The notes beneath the pieces were generated by a model. That model was given only the letters and a program-made list of their open reading frames with translations, was not told the origin of the DNA and did no database searches. A stretch of DNA of 16,734 nt, from the NCBI GenBank assembly GCA_964403785.1, contig CAYOHM010000042.1:1-16734 (forward strand). Direction: 5' to 3'. Both the position numbers and the translations under genes were made by a program. This DNA is from MGBC120314 sp964403785. GTDB lineage: Bacteria; Bacillota; Clostridia; Lachnospirales; Lachnospiraceae. Of the stretch, positions 1 through 6,762 are shown piece after piece. Position 1 is the stretch's first letter; every line of letters begins with the position of its first letter.

Positions 1-2137
1 CTATCTCCATATATACCTCGCAGTTTTCAAGGAGCTCCCTGTGGGTTCCCTTTCCTACTATGCGTCCCTCATCCATGACAAGTATCTGATCAGCGTGCAT
101 GATTGTAGAAATTCTCTGTGCGACTATTATTACCGTTGCATCCTTTGTCTTTTCCGCAAGTGCTTTTCTTAAGGCTGCATCTGTCTTGTAATCGAGTGCC
201 GAAAATGAATCATCAAACACGAATATCTTAGGATGCTTTGCTATCGCCCTTGCTATCGAAAGCCTCTGCCTCTGGCCGCCGGATACATTTGAACCGTCCT
301 GGGCGATTGCGGAGTCAAAGCCGTCATCCTTTCCGTCTATAAACTCCATCGCCTGCGCAATCTCTGCCGCCTGCTTCATATCATCATCAGTTATGTTTTC
401 CCCGCCATATTTTAAATTGGTTTCGATTGTTCCGGAAAACAGCATTCCCTTTTGAGGCACAAGTCCGATATTATCACGCAGCTTTTTTTGTGAAATATCC
501 CTTATGTCAATTCCGTCTAAAGTGATTTCTCCTTCGGTAACATCATAGAAACGCGGAATAAGATTTATAAGGGTTGATTTTCCGCAGCCCGTTGAACCGA
601 TAATTGCGGTTGTCTTTCCCGGCTCGGCCTTAAATGAAATATTTTCAAGCACCGGGCTTTCCGCTCCCGGATATGAAAATGTCACATCATTAAATGCAAG
701 AACGCCCTCACCGCTTAAAGCTTCATCCTTGACATTTTCCGCATCATAAAGTGAAATGCCTGTTCCTAGAACCTCCATTATACGGTCTGCCGCAACGCTT
801 GCCCTCGGGAGCATAATGGATATCATTGAAAGCATTAAAAATGACATGATTATAACCATCGAATATGTGATAAACGCCGTAAGGTCGCCCACCTGAACGG
901 TTCCGCTATCAACGCCGTGTCCGCCTACCCACACGATAAGCACGGATACGCCGTTCATAACAAGCATCATTACCGGCATCATGAAGGTCATGGTTCTGTT
1001 GGTGAAAAGCTGTGTCTTGAAAAGGTCTGTATTTGCCTTTTCAAATCGCTTTTCCTCGTAATCCTGCCTGCCGAAGGCACGTATTGGCATAATTCCCGTT
1101 AAAAGCTCCCTCGAAACGAGGTTTAATTTATCTACAAGCGACTGCATGATTTTAAACTTTGGATTTGCAATCACCATAAGCACGCCGATGGTAAGAATAA
1201 GCACTGCGACAGCAAGCACTATTATCCAGCCCATGTCACCGCCCGTCTGCAATACCTTTAAAATTCCGGCTACCGCAAGGATTGGCGCATATGTCACCAT
1301 CCTAAGCAGCATAACCGTGAGCATCTGCACCTGCTGGATATCATTGGTGCATCTTGTGATAAGTGACGCCGTCGAAAATTTATCTATCTCCGCGCTGGTA
1401 AAGGACATAACCTTTTCGTAAAGCTCCTGCCTTAAGTCGCGACCGATTCTTGCTGAAACTACAGATGCTATAAGTCCGGCAAGTATGGCAACAGCCATCA
1501 TCACAAATGCCACACCAAGCATCTTTAGACCTTCCTTGAAAAGATATTTATTTCTGATGCTCTTTATGGAAACGCCCTGCGCCTCGTACTCTGATTTTAC
1601 GAAATTTACCGCAATCTGTGAGAGGTAAGTGTCAGTAAGATTTTCCATCTGGGAGAGTTCTTCATCCATCTGGTTAAGTATGGTTTCCTTATCAAGCATT
1701 CCTGATGAGTATGCCTGCTTTATCTGCACTAACGCCGCACTACCCGCGTCGGTATTTGACATCTGGTAAACTATGCTCTCCGGTATAAGCAGGAGTGAAT
1801 TAAGCTCATCCCTGTCGGCATCCGTCTTTAATCTTAATATCTTATCAGCGTCATCTTCTGCCGCCTCGCTGTAGGCTGAAACAACCTTTTCGGCATCCTC
1901 ATCACTCATGAACAGGGTTATCATATCCATGCTCTCCTGCCTCATGCTGTCGGGAACCGCATCCTCTATGCCGTTTTGCTGCAAGCCGACATTTAATATG
2001 TCGCTAGTGTAGCTCGGCAGTGCCAAATCGCAGTATGCCTGAACGATAAGCAGGAGAATTATAAGCAGTACATAACCCTTCGCCCGCCCCAGCAGTTTAA
2101 TCATATTTTTCACAAACTTCACCTTCCATTCTGTCAT
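1..2137 (-). CDS. ABC exporter half-transporter (permease fused to ATPase), 3' end cut by window edge
   Basis: A type IV ABC exporter subunit pumping an unknown substrate out through the membrane. Seen: TM1 near the N-terminus (GYVLLIILLLIVQAY), a hydrophilic insert of roughly 140 residues before TM2, further TM segments, then an NBD with Walker A GSTGCGKST (about 577-603), signature VSGGQRQR (about 260-285), Walker B followed by DD (FVFDDSFSALD) and a D-loop. The catalytic Glu after Walker B is Asp and the H-loop His is Gln (VAQRIST). That pattern is known for the degenerate site of heterodimeric exporters, so a partner subunit is probably the next gene past position 1 (inference). Start choice: ATG at 2137 opens the frame, but GTG at 2113 has a better ribosome site (GGAAGGTGA upstream) and fits family N-termini (VKNMIKLLGRAKGY). 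At least 704 codons are visible. Its upstream region holds a consensus promoter, a leader hairpin and a CIRCE-like operator. Specific substrate cannot be told. Confidence 0.93.
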   Translation of the reverse strand, partial: MTEWKVKFVKNMIKLLGRAKGYVLLIILLLIVQAYCDLALPSYTSDILNVGLQQNGIEDAVPDSMRQESMDMITLFMSDEDAEKVVSAYSEAAEDDADKILRLKTDADRDELNSLLLIPESIVYQMSNTDAGSAALVQIKQAYSSGMLDKETILNQMDEELSQMENLTDTYLSQIAVNFVKSEYEAQGVSIKSIRNKYLFKEGLKMLGVAFVMMAVAILAGLIASVVSARIGRDLRQELYEKVMSFTSAEIDKFSTASLITRCTNDIQQVQMLTVMLLRMVTYAPILAVAGILKVLQTGGDMGWIIVLAVAVLILTIGVLMVIANPKFKIMQSLVDKLNLVSRELLTGIMPIRAFGRQDYEEKRFEKANTDLFKTQLFTNRTMTFMMPVMMLVMNGVSVLIVWVGGHGVDSGTVQVGDLTAFITYSMVIIMSFLMLSMISIMLPRASVAADRIMEVLGTGISLYDAENVKDEALSGEGVLAFNDVTFSYPGAESPVLENISFKAEPGKTTAIIGSTGCGKSTLINLIPRFYDVTEGEITLDGIDIRDISQKKLRDNIGLVPQKGMLFSGTIETNLKYGGENITDDDMKQAAEIAQAMEFIDGKDDGFDSAIAQDGSNVSGGQRQRLSIARAIAKHPKIFVFDDSFSALDYKTDAALRKALAEKTKDATVIIVAQRISTIMHADQILVMDEGRIVGKGTHRELLENCEVYMEI

Positions 2138-2142
2138 TATTA

Positions 2143-2169
2143 CTAGCACTCTCATTCATCGAGTGCCAA
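2143..2169. promoter_or_regulatory. CIRCE-like operator (HrcA binding site)
   Basis: The inverted repeat reads CTAGCACTC, then exactly nine bases, then GAGTGCCAA. The known CIRCE consensus is TTAGCACTC-N9-GAGTGCTAA, so 16 of 18 conserved positions match with the exact spacer. It sits in the 5' UTR, 6 bp upstream of the ATG at 2137 and 30 bp upstream of the likelier GTG at 2113, which is the usual CIRCE location. HrcA is the heat-shock repressor of dnaK and groE operons in Firmicutes; no chaperone gene is visible here. Binding by HrcA is inferred from the sequence alone. Confidence 0.75.
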
Positions 2170-2179
2170 CTAATCTTCT

Positions 2180-2231
2180 AAAAAAAATTGCTCACCTACA
2201 CTCCGGTTTTCACACCGCCACTGTAAGAAGC
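2180..2231 (-). terminator. Terminator-like hairpin in the ABC gene leader (possible attenuator)
   Basis: The leader RNA can fold GCUUCUUACA against UGUAGGUGAGC, with a small bulge and one G-U pair, around an inner CGGU/ACCG hairpin. Two bases later comes a run of eight U. It starts only a few bases after the predicted transcription start and precedes the gene, so it could be a 5' attenuator. The outer stem is imperfect, and I see no leader peptide or obvious ligand-binding fold. Confidence 0.4.
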
Positions 2232-2241
2232 ACCATAGGGG

Positions 2242-2269
2242 ATTATACAATATATTCCATACTTGTCAA
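2242..2269 (-). promoter_or_regulatory. Sigma-A promoter of the ABC exporter gene
   Basis: On the minus strand a perfect TTGACA (-35, 2264-2269) is followed after 16 bp by a perfect TATAAT (-10, 2242-2247). Transcription would begin near 2235, giving a leader of about 100-120 nt that contains the hairpin at 2180-2231 and the CIRCE-like repeat. Confidence 0.85.
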
Positions 2270-2290
2270 TGTTATTCACAGTTTTTTCAT

Positions 2291-2323
2291 AAAAAAGGGC
2301 AGATCCGTGAGACCTGCCCTTTT
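2291..2323 (-). terminator. Rho-independent terminator of the cyclase operon
   Basis: The minus strand gives AAAAGGGCAG, an 11-base loop region, then CTGCCCTTTTTT, directly after the TAA of the decayed GGDEF gene at 2326. The complementary strand also ends in TTTT, so it may act weakly in both directions. It separates the cyclase operon from the ABC promoter at 2269. Confidence 0.85.
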
Positions 2324-2325
2324 GA

Positions 2326-3258
2326 TTATCTTATAACCCGGTTTCGACCGCTTTGCTTCGCCATATACAGCTTTTCGTCCACCTGCTCTATATTTGTTTC
2401 AGGTGTTTTTTCTTTATCCAGGTCGTTTACGCCGAATGACATGGTGATATTTATGTTTTGTTCCTCAAACCGGCATACCGAAGTTTCAACCCTTTTTCGA
2501 ATTTCTTCGGCAAGTGCGTATGCATCATCGATATTTTTTCCCGGAAGCAGGAGTACGAATTCCTCTCCGCCCACCTTATGGCGTTGCCTACATTTTCCAC
2601 GCTGCCATTTAATGTGTCAGCCACATAAGATAAAACCGCATCGCCTGCGTTATGTCCATATGTATCATTTACCTTTTTAAGAAATCAATGTCACACATTA
2701 TAACTGCTGCCATGGCAAGTCTTTTTTCATCCACCTCACCAAAGCCTGCATCACCATTTTCGTCAAATTTGTTGATTGCCTGATAAGCACCGATAACCTC
2801 TCCTCTGGTATTGGTTATAGGCATACATAAAATTGACTTCGTTACAAAACCGCTCTCCATGTCCACCTGTGGGTTAAAGCGTTCATCCTCATACGGATTC
2901 TTAATCACGATGGTTTCATTGTTTTTAATCGATGTTCCGACTATTCCGTTGCCCTCCGGCACAACAAGCTTTCCACTGTCAGATGCAGCCAGTATCCAGT
3001 ACTACTCCTTGCTTTTATCCCAGTACCACAGCGAAGCCCTCTCGGCACTTACCAGCGTCCTTCCCTTATCCGGCAGTGTTGTTTCTATCAATACACTGCA
3101 GTCATCAAAATATTCCCTGTAATGCTTCATAATTTTTCAAAAGCATTTCCAGACATTCCACGGTTTTGTCAATCACATTGCTGTCATACCGCAAACTGCA
3201 TAGTACAGGATTGTAATTCGTATGGAAAACAGCTCATCAAAAAACGCCCCGTGAACTC
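2326..3258 (-). pseudogene. Decayed GAF-GGDEF diguanylate cyclase
   Basis: Remains of a sensor diguanylate cyclase that would have made cyclic di-GMP. In order: an N-terminal helical stretch (DELFSIRITILYYAVCG), GAF-like sequence (WYWDKSK, GNGIVG, CMPITN), GGDEF start (CDIDFLK, NDTYGHNAGDA), active-site GGEEF, and the C-terminal YMAKQSGRNRV. The frame is broken repeatedly. A frame change near 3183 is explained by one lost base. Another lies near 3124. An in-frame TAG stands at 3002-3004, perhaps a GTA duplication. One A appears lost from the run at 2674-2678, and one G at about 2570-2572, just before GGEEF. The usual GGDEF opening segment (LTGLYNR-like) is also missing between the GAF end and CDIDF. 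A good ribosome site AGGAGG (3259-3264) remains just after the upstream cyclase stop, so it was the last gene of that operon. Five or more lesions argue for a true pseudogene rather than sequencing error. Confidence 0.85.
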
Positions 3259-3267
3259 CCTCCTTTA

Positions 3268-6045
3268 CTACTTATTTTTAAACCGAAATACATTATGTGA
3301 AAAATCACCCGTCTCAAGCTTTCCCCTTAAATACCCTGCATACATTGCAGGTACCTTATCATTGCCGGCAATTTCTGAAATCTTCTCAAATTTACTGAGC
3401 GCCGGTTCTAATTTCCCCATATGAAACAGCCTTACGGCTTCCCTGAATTCCCTGCTGTTTATCTCCCTGTTTTGCCTGCCGGATTCCTCCATGCAATCTA
3501 AAACCTCATACAGTGCAACCACCTCATTTACACCGGCAACCTGCACCATTCCAAGATATCTCGTGTGAAGCATGTCCGGATTTTCCATTCTGTCAAGCGT
3601 GTCCTTGGAAATAAGCATCGCTGTTTCGTACTGCTTCGTCAACGACTCCAACCGTGAGCTTAAGTTCACGACATCAGAAATAACCGTTCCCGACATTCGC
3701 TCTTCCTCACCAACTATGCCAATCTGTGACATACCCGAATGAATTCCGATTCCTATATTTACATTTTCTATTCCGAACAGATTGGAAAGCTCAGTATCTG
3801 ACACTATTTTTTTATAAAGCTCTATCCCCGCTGCCACGGCATCATCAGCCGATTCAAAAAGCGCCATCACGGCATCACCTATGTACTTGTCCACAAATCC
3901 GTTATGCTTCCTTATCACAGGTCCCGCCACACCATATATGTGATTTACAAACTCAAAGCTTTCCCTTACTGTCATCATCTCCGAATTCAGCGAAAATGCC
4001 CTGATGTCGCAAAACATTATTGTCAAATCCTTACTCACGGCATCGCCAAGTGCAAGGTCCGTAAACTGCTCTTTATCGAGAAGCTCACGAAATTTTTCAG
4101 GTACAAATTTGTAGTAAAACCGTTCATTGCGGTTTTTCTCCCGAAAAAATTTTTCTAAGTGCTCCGCCATGTCATTTACACCGGCACATATTTCTCCAAC
4201 CTCGTCATTTTTATATCTGTTAATTCTGACCGAGAAATCTCCATCCGCTATCTTCGCCACAGCGTCCTTAGTTTTTCTCAGATACCTGACATTATATGCA
4301 ACAACCAGATTTATCACCAAAGCCAGTATCACAACCCATATCATGATATAAATCAGTAGCTTTTTACCCACACCTAAAATGTCCCTCGTAAGACTCTGCT
4401 GTGAAGCAACCAGCACCATAACCGCATCGTAGCTGTTGTCGGCATTATACATAGGCGTGACCAGTATCAGATAGATGTCCTCACCGGTCTGTCCGTACTC
4501 CATGTCAAGTGTGCATGTATGTGAATCCTGATAAAAATTATCCTCAAAGCTTTGGTCAAAGGTAAAGCTGTTCAACATGTAATTAACTGAGCCATCACTG
4601 CTTCCTACCATTATGTACCGGTTATTTGGTGACTTCATGTAAACAGCACTGGTATAGTTTTTGCTCCAATCACTTTTGTTGCCATTTACAAAACTTCTCA
4701 GTCTGTTATTCAGCTCTAAAGTCTCGCCACTATCCACATTTTCGTAACCAATAATTTGAGATAGCTTATCATCGTTAAACAAATCAGCAGCAATTTCATT
4801 TACAGATACGGTTTCATGAATAATATCCTGTGAATACAGCTTAGACATATTTACAAACATATATCCGGCTACAACCGACAGCATGATGACAACCAAGGGT
4901 ACAATAGATAAAATTATCCTTGCCAGGAATGATACATGCCATCTCATCAAATTGCCGATTCCCGACACAAGTGAGCACACTAACAAAATTGCTCCCATTA
5001 TCATGAAAATATTTTTCAGCACGCATATAGTCCTTACACCTGAGGGCAAACTAAAATTGCCAAATTCTTCGAGTTCTTCACCTGAAAGCTGATAGAGCTT
5101 ATCATTTACATAAAGCGTTAGCACACCTTTACATTCACCCAGACCAAATTCTTCCAAGCTGTCCGCATCTACGCCTGCCGCCTCTGCCAAATCAAGAAAC
5201 TTATTCCATTCATTTTCTTCTCTGCGGTATAATCCGACAAGTTCCTCCTCAGATGCAAGCATGTACACCTCATCATCCTTTGCATACACATCATATACCA
5301 GTACGCCCTGTCCGCTTTTTATATTGTACTCTGCTTTATAAAAGGGCGAATAATCACCATCCTCCGAAATGTATCCTGCCTCACCGTTATTTTTCAGAGT
5401 AAGATATCCGCCACCAGCACCTGTATAACAATCCTTCCGGCAGGTTATAAAATCAGCGTATCCCTTCTTGCTAACTGTAGTTGTTTTTGTCTGGGAATTT
5501 TCAAGACTGACTCCGGTCAGTTCGATATTTTCATCATCCTGATATACATAAAAAAGACTGTTTGACTGATATGTTATATTCAAAATTCTTGGCTGTCTGC
5601 TCGGCGCTTTATCATCATCACGGTAATCAAGCCTTACAAGCTCCCTCTCCAGCTCGCCATTTTCATCGATTTCGACAATAGACTCATAATCTGTAAGATA
5701 CGCGTCATCATTGTAAACCGCCATATGACAGTACAGGTGTCCGTCATCCCCAAATACAGCCTGATAAATCTCCCCGTTATCGCAATTAAGCTGCTGCAAA
5801 TCCAGTTTGTATACGAGTTTTTCCTGACTATCAAAGCAGTAAATCATCTGTTTGTCATCAACAACTGCGACATACCCATCATCCGAGGAGCAATACTCTT
5901 CCGGACTTGTAAAATAAATTTTTTCCCCATCTGCATTGTAATCAGTATCCGGCAAAAAAACAACTGCCAGCATGCATACCACCGCAGCCACCAAAGCTGC
6001 TATGGCAAACATTGGATTTTTGATTATTTTAAACTTTTTTTTCAT
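3268..6045 (-). CDS. Membrane-bound sensory class III adenylate/guanylate cyclase with HAMP
   Basis: Makes cAMP or cGMP on the cytoplasmic side in response to an outside signal. Seen (925-aa numbering): TM1 about 12-31; an outside region about 40-335 rich in short strand-like segments (VAVVDDKQMIYCFD, VYDVYAKDDEVYML), perhaps a beta-propeller; two TMs about 340-398; a second outside region about 400-550 of CACHE-like size; TM about 561-583; HAMP about 584-635; a linker with FVPEKFRELL; a cyclase domain about 672-852; a helical C-terminal tail. Metal-binding Asp680 (MFCDIRAF) and Asp724 (KYIGDA), base-reading Lys720, and Asn794/Arg798 (VVNLSSRLE) are present, so it is probably active. Thr787 in the second specificity position favours ATP in bacterial members (family knowledge). 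ATG 6045 is chosen for its GGGGAGA ribosome site; an in-frame extension to 6099 adds 18 residues without support. It follows two small genes and precedes the dead GGDEF gene. Confidence 0.9.
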   Translation of the reverse strand: MKKKFKIIKNPMFAIAALVAAVVCMLAVVFLPDTDYNADGEKIYFTSPEEYCSSDDGYVAVVDDKQMIYCFDSQEKLVYKLDLQQLNCDNGEIYQAVFGDDGHLYCHMAVYNDDAYLTDYESIVEIDENGELERELVRLDYRDDDKAPSRQPRILNITYQSNSLFYVYQDDENIELTGVSLENSQTKTTTVSKKGYADFITCRKDCYTGAGGGYLTLKNNGEAGYISEDGDYSPFYKAEYNIKSGQGVLVYDVYAKDDEVYMLASEEELVGLYRREENEWNKFLDLAEAAGVDADSLEEFGLGECKGVLTLYVNDKLYQLSGEELEEFGNFSLPSGVRTICVLKNIFMIMGAILLVCSLVSGIGNLMRWHVSFLARIILSIVPLVVIMLSVVAGYMFVNMSKLYSQDIIHETVSVNEIAADLFNDDKLSQIIGYENVDSGETLELNNRLRSFVNGNKSDWSKNYTSAVYMKSPNNRYIMVGSSDGSVNYMLNSFTFDQSFEDNFYQDSHTCTLDMEYGQTGEDIYLILVTPMYNADNSYDAVMVLVASQQSLTRDILGVGKKLLIYIMIWVVILALVINLVVAYNVRYLRKTKDAVAKIADGDFSVRINRYKNDEVGEICAGVNDMAEHLEKFFREKNRNERFYYKFVPEKFRELLDKEQFTDLALGDAVSKDLTIMFCDIRAFSLNSEMMTVRESFEFVNHIYGVAGPVIRKHNGFVDKYIGDAVMALFESADDAVAAGIELYKKIVSDTELSNLFGIENVNIGIGIHSGMSQIGIVGEEERMSGTVISDVVNLSSRLESLTKQYETAMLISKDTLDRMENPDMLHTRYLGMVQVAGVNEVVALYEVLDCMEESGRQNREINSREFREAVRLFHMGKLEPALSKFEKISEIAGNDKVPAMYAGYLRGKLETGDFSHNVFRFKNK

Positions 6046-6126
6046 GTATGACTTCTCCCCCCGACAAACAAAATCCTCACTGTCCCCAACTACCTGCAAA
6101 AGAACTCCGGTTCGCTTTTTTTATTT

Positions 6127-6321
6127 TTATTCTTCATGTGTTGAAGTATTTCCAATTCTGTAACAGATAATATCGTCGATATCACACAACTCGAGAACCT
6201 TCTGTGAATCCTTCTCTTCATAGTCATCATCTGTAAGTATATGACCCATGCCACTCTTATCATACCACAGACATAATCCGTCGTAATCCTCCGATACCGT
6301 AACCGCATAATAACAACTCAT
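6127..6321 (-). CDS. Small protein of unknown function (64 aa), translationally coupled
   Basis: No family recognised. An acidic, soluble-looking protein (SEDYDGLCLWYDKSG, TDDDYEEKDSQ, CDIDDIICY) with no membrane segment or signal peptide. Its ATG overlaps the TGA of the preceding 74-aa gene (ATGA), and it lacks its own Shine-Dalgarno site, so translation is probably coupled to that gene. A stop lies a few codons upstream in this frame, which excludes a longer start. The cyclase start is 81 bp downstream in the same direction. A role tied to either the cyclase or the nuclease locus upstream is only inference from position. Confidence 0.6.
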   Translation of the reverse strand: MSCYYAVTVSEDYDGLCLWYDKSGMGHILTDDDYEEKDSQKVLELCDIDDIICYRIGNTSTHEE

Positions 6322-6542
6322 GGTAACACGGTTCTTGTATTATGTCCATCGCCTATAATACTATCCGAATAATCTGTAATGGAGGTTTCAGAATCACGCC
6401 GGATTATCTTAACATCCTCTATCCGGATTTCCTGCCTATTACTGTCTGTAAATGCCATATATCCCTGACTCGTATATCCATCCATCATCTTTAATGTCTC
6501 CATATATAACGGTTCTCCCTGCTGCATATATTTGCTGTTCAT
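6318..6542 (-). CDS. Small protein of unknown function (74 aa)
   Basis: No family recognised. The protein (starts MNSKYMQQGEPLYMETL, ends DGHNTRTVLP) is hydrophilic, with a central strand-like stretch (GYMAFTDSNRQEIRIEDVKII) typical of a small beta-rich domain. The ribosome site AGAAGGAG lies at good spacing before the ATG, inside the arginine codons that end the truncated nuclease remnant, whose TGA overlaps this ATG. It therefore once followed a nuclease gene of the same family as the one at 9702-10337. It is coupled by ATGA to the 64-aa gene. I see no good promoter of its own; read-through from the ChW gene A region is possible. Confidence 0.6.
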   Translation of the reverse strand: MNSKYMQQGEPLYMETLKMMDGYTSQGYMAFTDSNRQEIRIEDVKIIRRDSETSITDYSDSIIGDGHNTRTVLP

Positions 6543-6676
6543 ACCCTTCTCCTTCTGCTTATTTTTTTTCTGATTTTTTTCTTTGGGTTTTGCGCCTGCC
6601 TGTACGCCTTGATATCCTGTCCGATGGTGGTGTAGTCGCGCTCAAAAAGCTCGTCACTTATCAGCATATCAAGCAT
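6539..6676 (-). pseudogene. 3' remnant of a PD-(D/E)XK nuclease-like gene
   Basis: The 45-codon open stretch (from MLISDELFERDYTTIGQDI to an RRRRV end) closely matches the last ~45 residues of the nuclease-like protein at 9702-10337. DNA identity is also obvious (for example the stretch over the QDIKAYRQAQNP codons). The first ~165 codons are missing. At its left boundary the sequence joins directly to the spacer found downstream of ChW gene C, so this is a deletion product. No ribosome site precedes the first ATG, so expression is unlikely. Confidence 0.85.
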
Positions 6677-6710
6677 TCATTCTATATAATAACACAAAAA
6701 CAACATTTTC

Positions 6711-6748
6711 TAAAACAACAAAAGAGCAGGCCGAATTGCCTGCCCTTT
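6711..6748 (-). terminator. Rho-independent terminator of ChW gene A
   Basis: On the minus strand AAAGGGCAGG pairs with CCTGCTCTTT around an 8-base loop and is followed by TGTTGTTTTA. It lies 15 bp after the gene A stop. The same stem with a changed loop follows ChW gene C (10534-10571). Confidence 0.8.
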
Positions 6749-6762
6749 CACGGTAAATGAAC

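Noticed and set aside
6061..6126. Small GAAC-CGGA-GTTC hairpin between the 64-aa gene and the cyclase
   Set aside because: The four-pair stem with a short T run is too weak to call a terminator or regulator.
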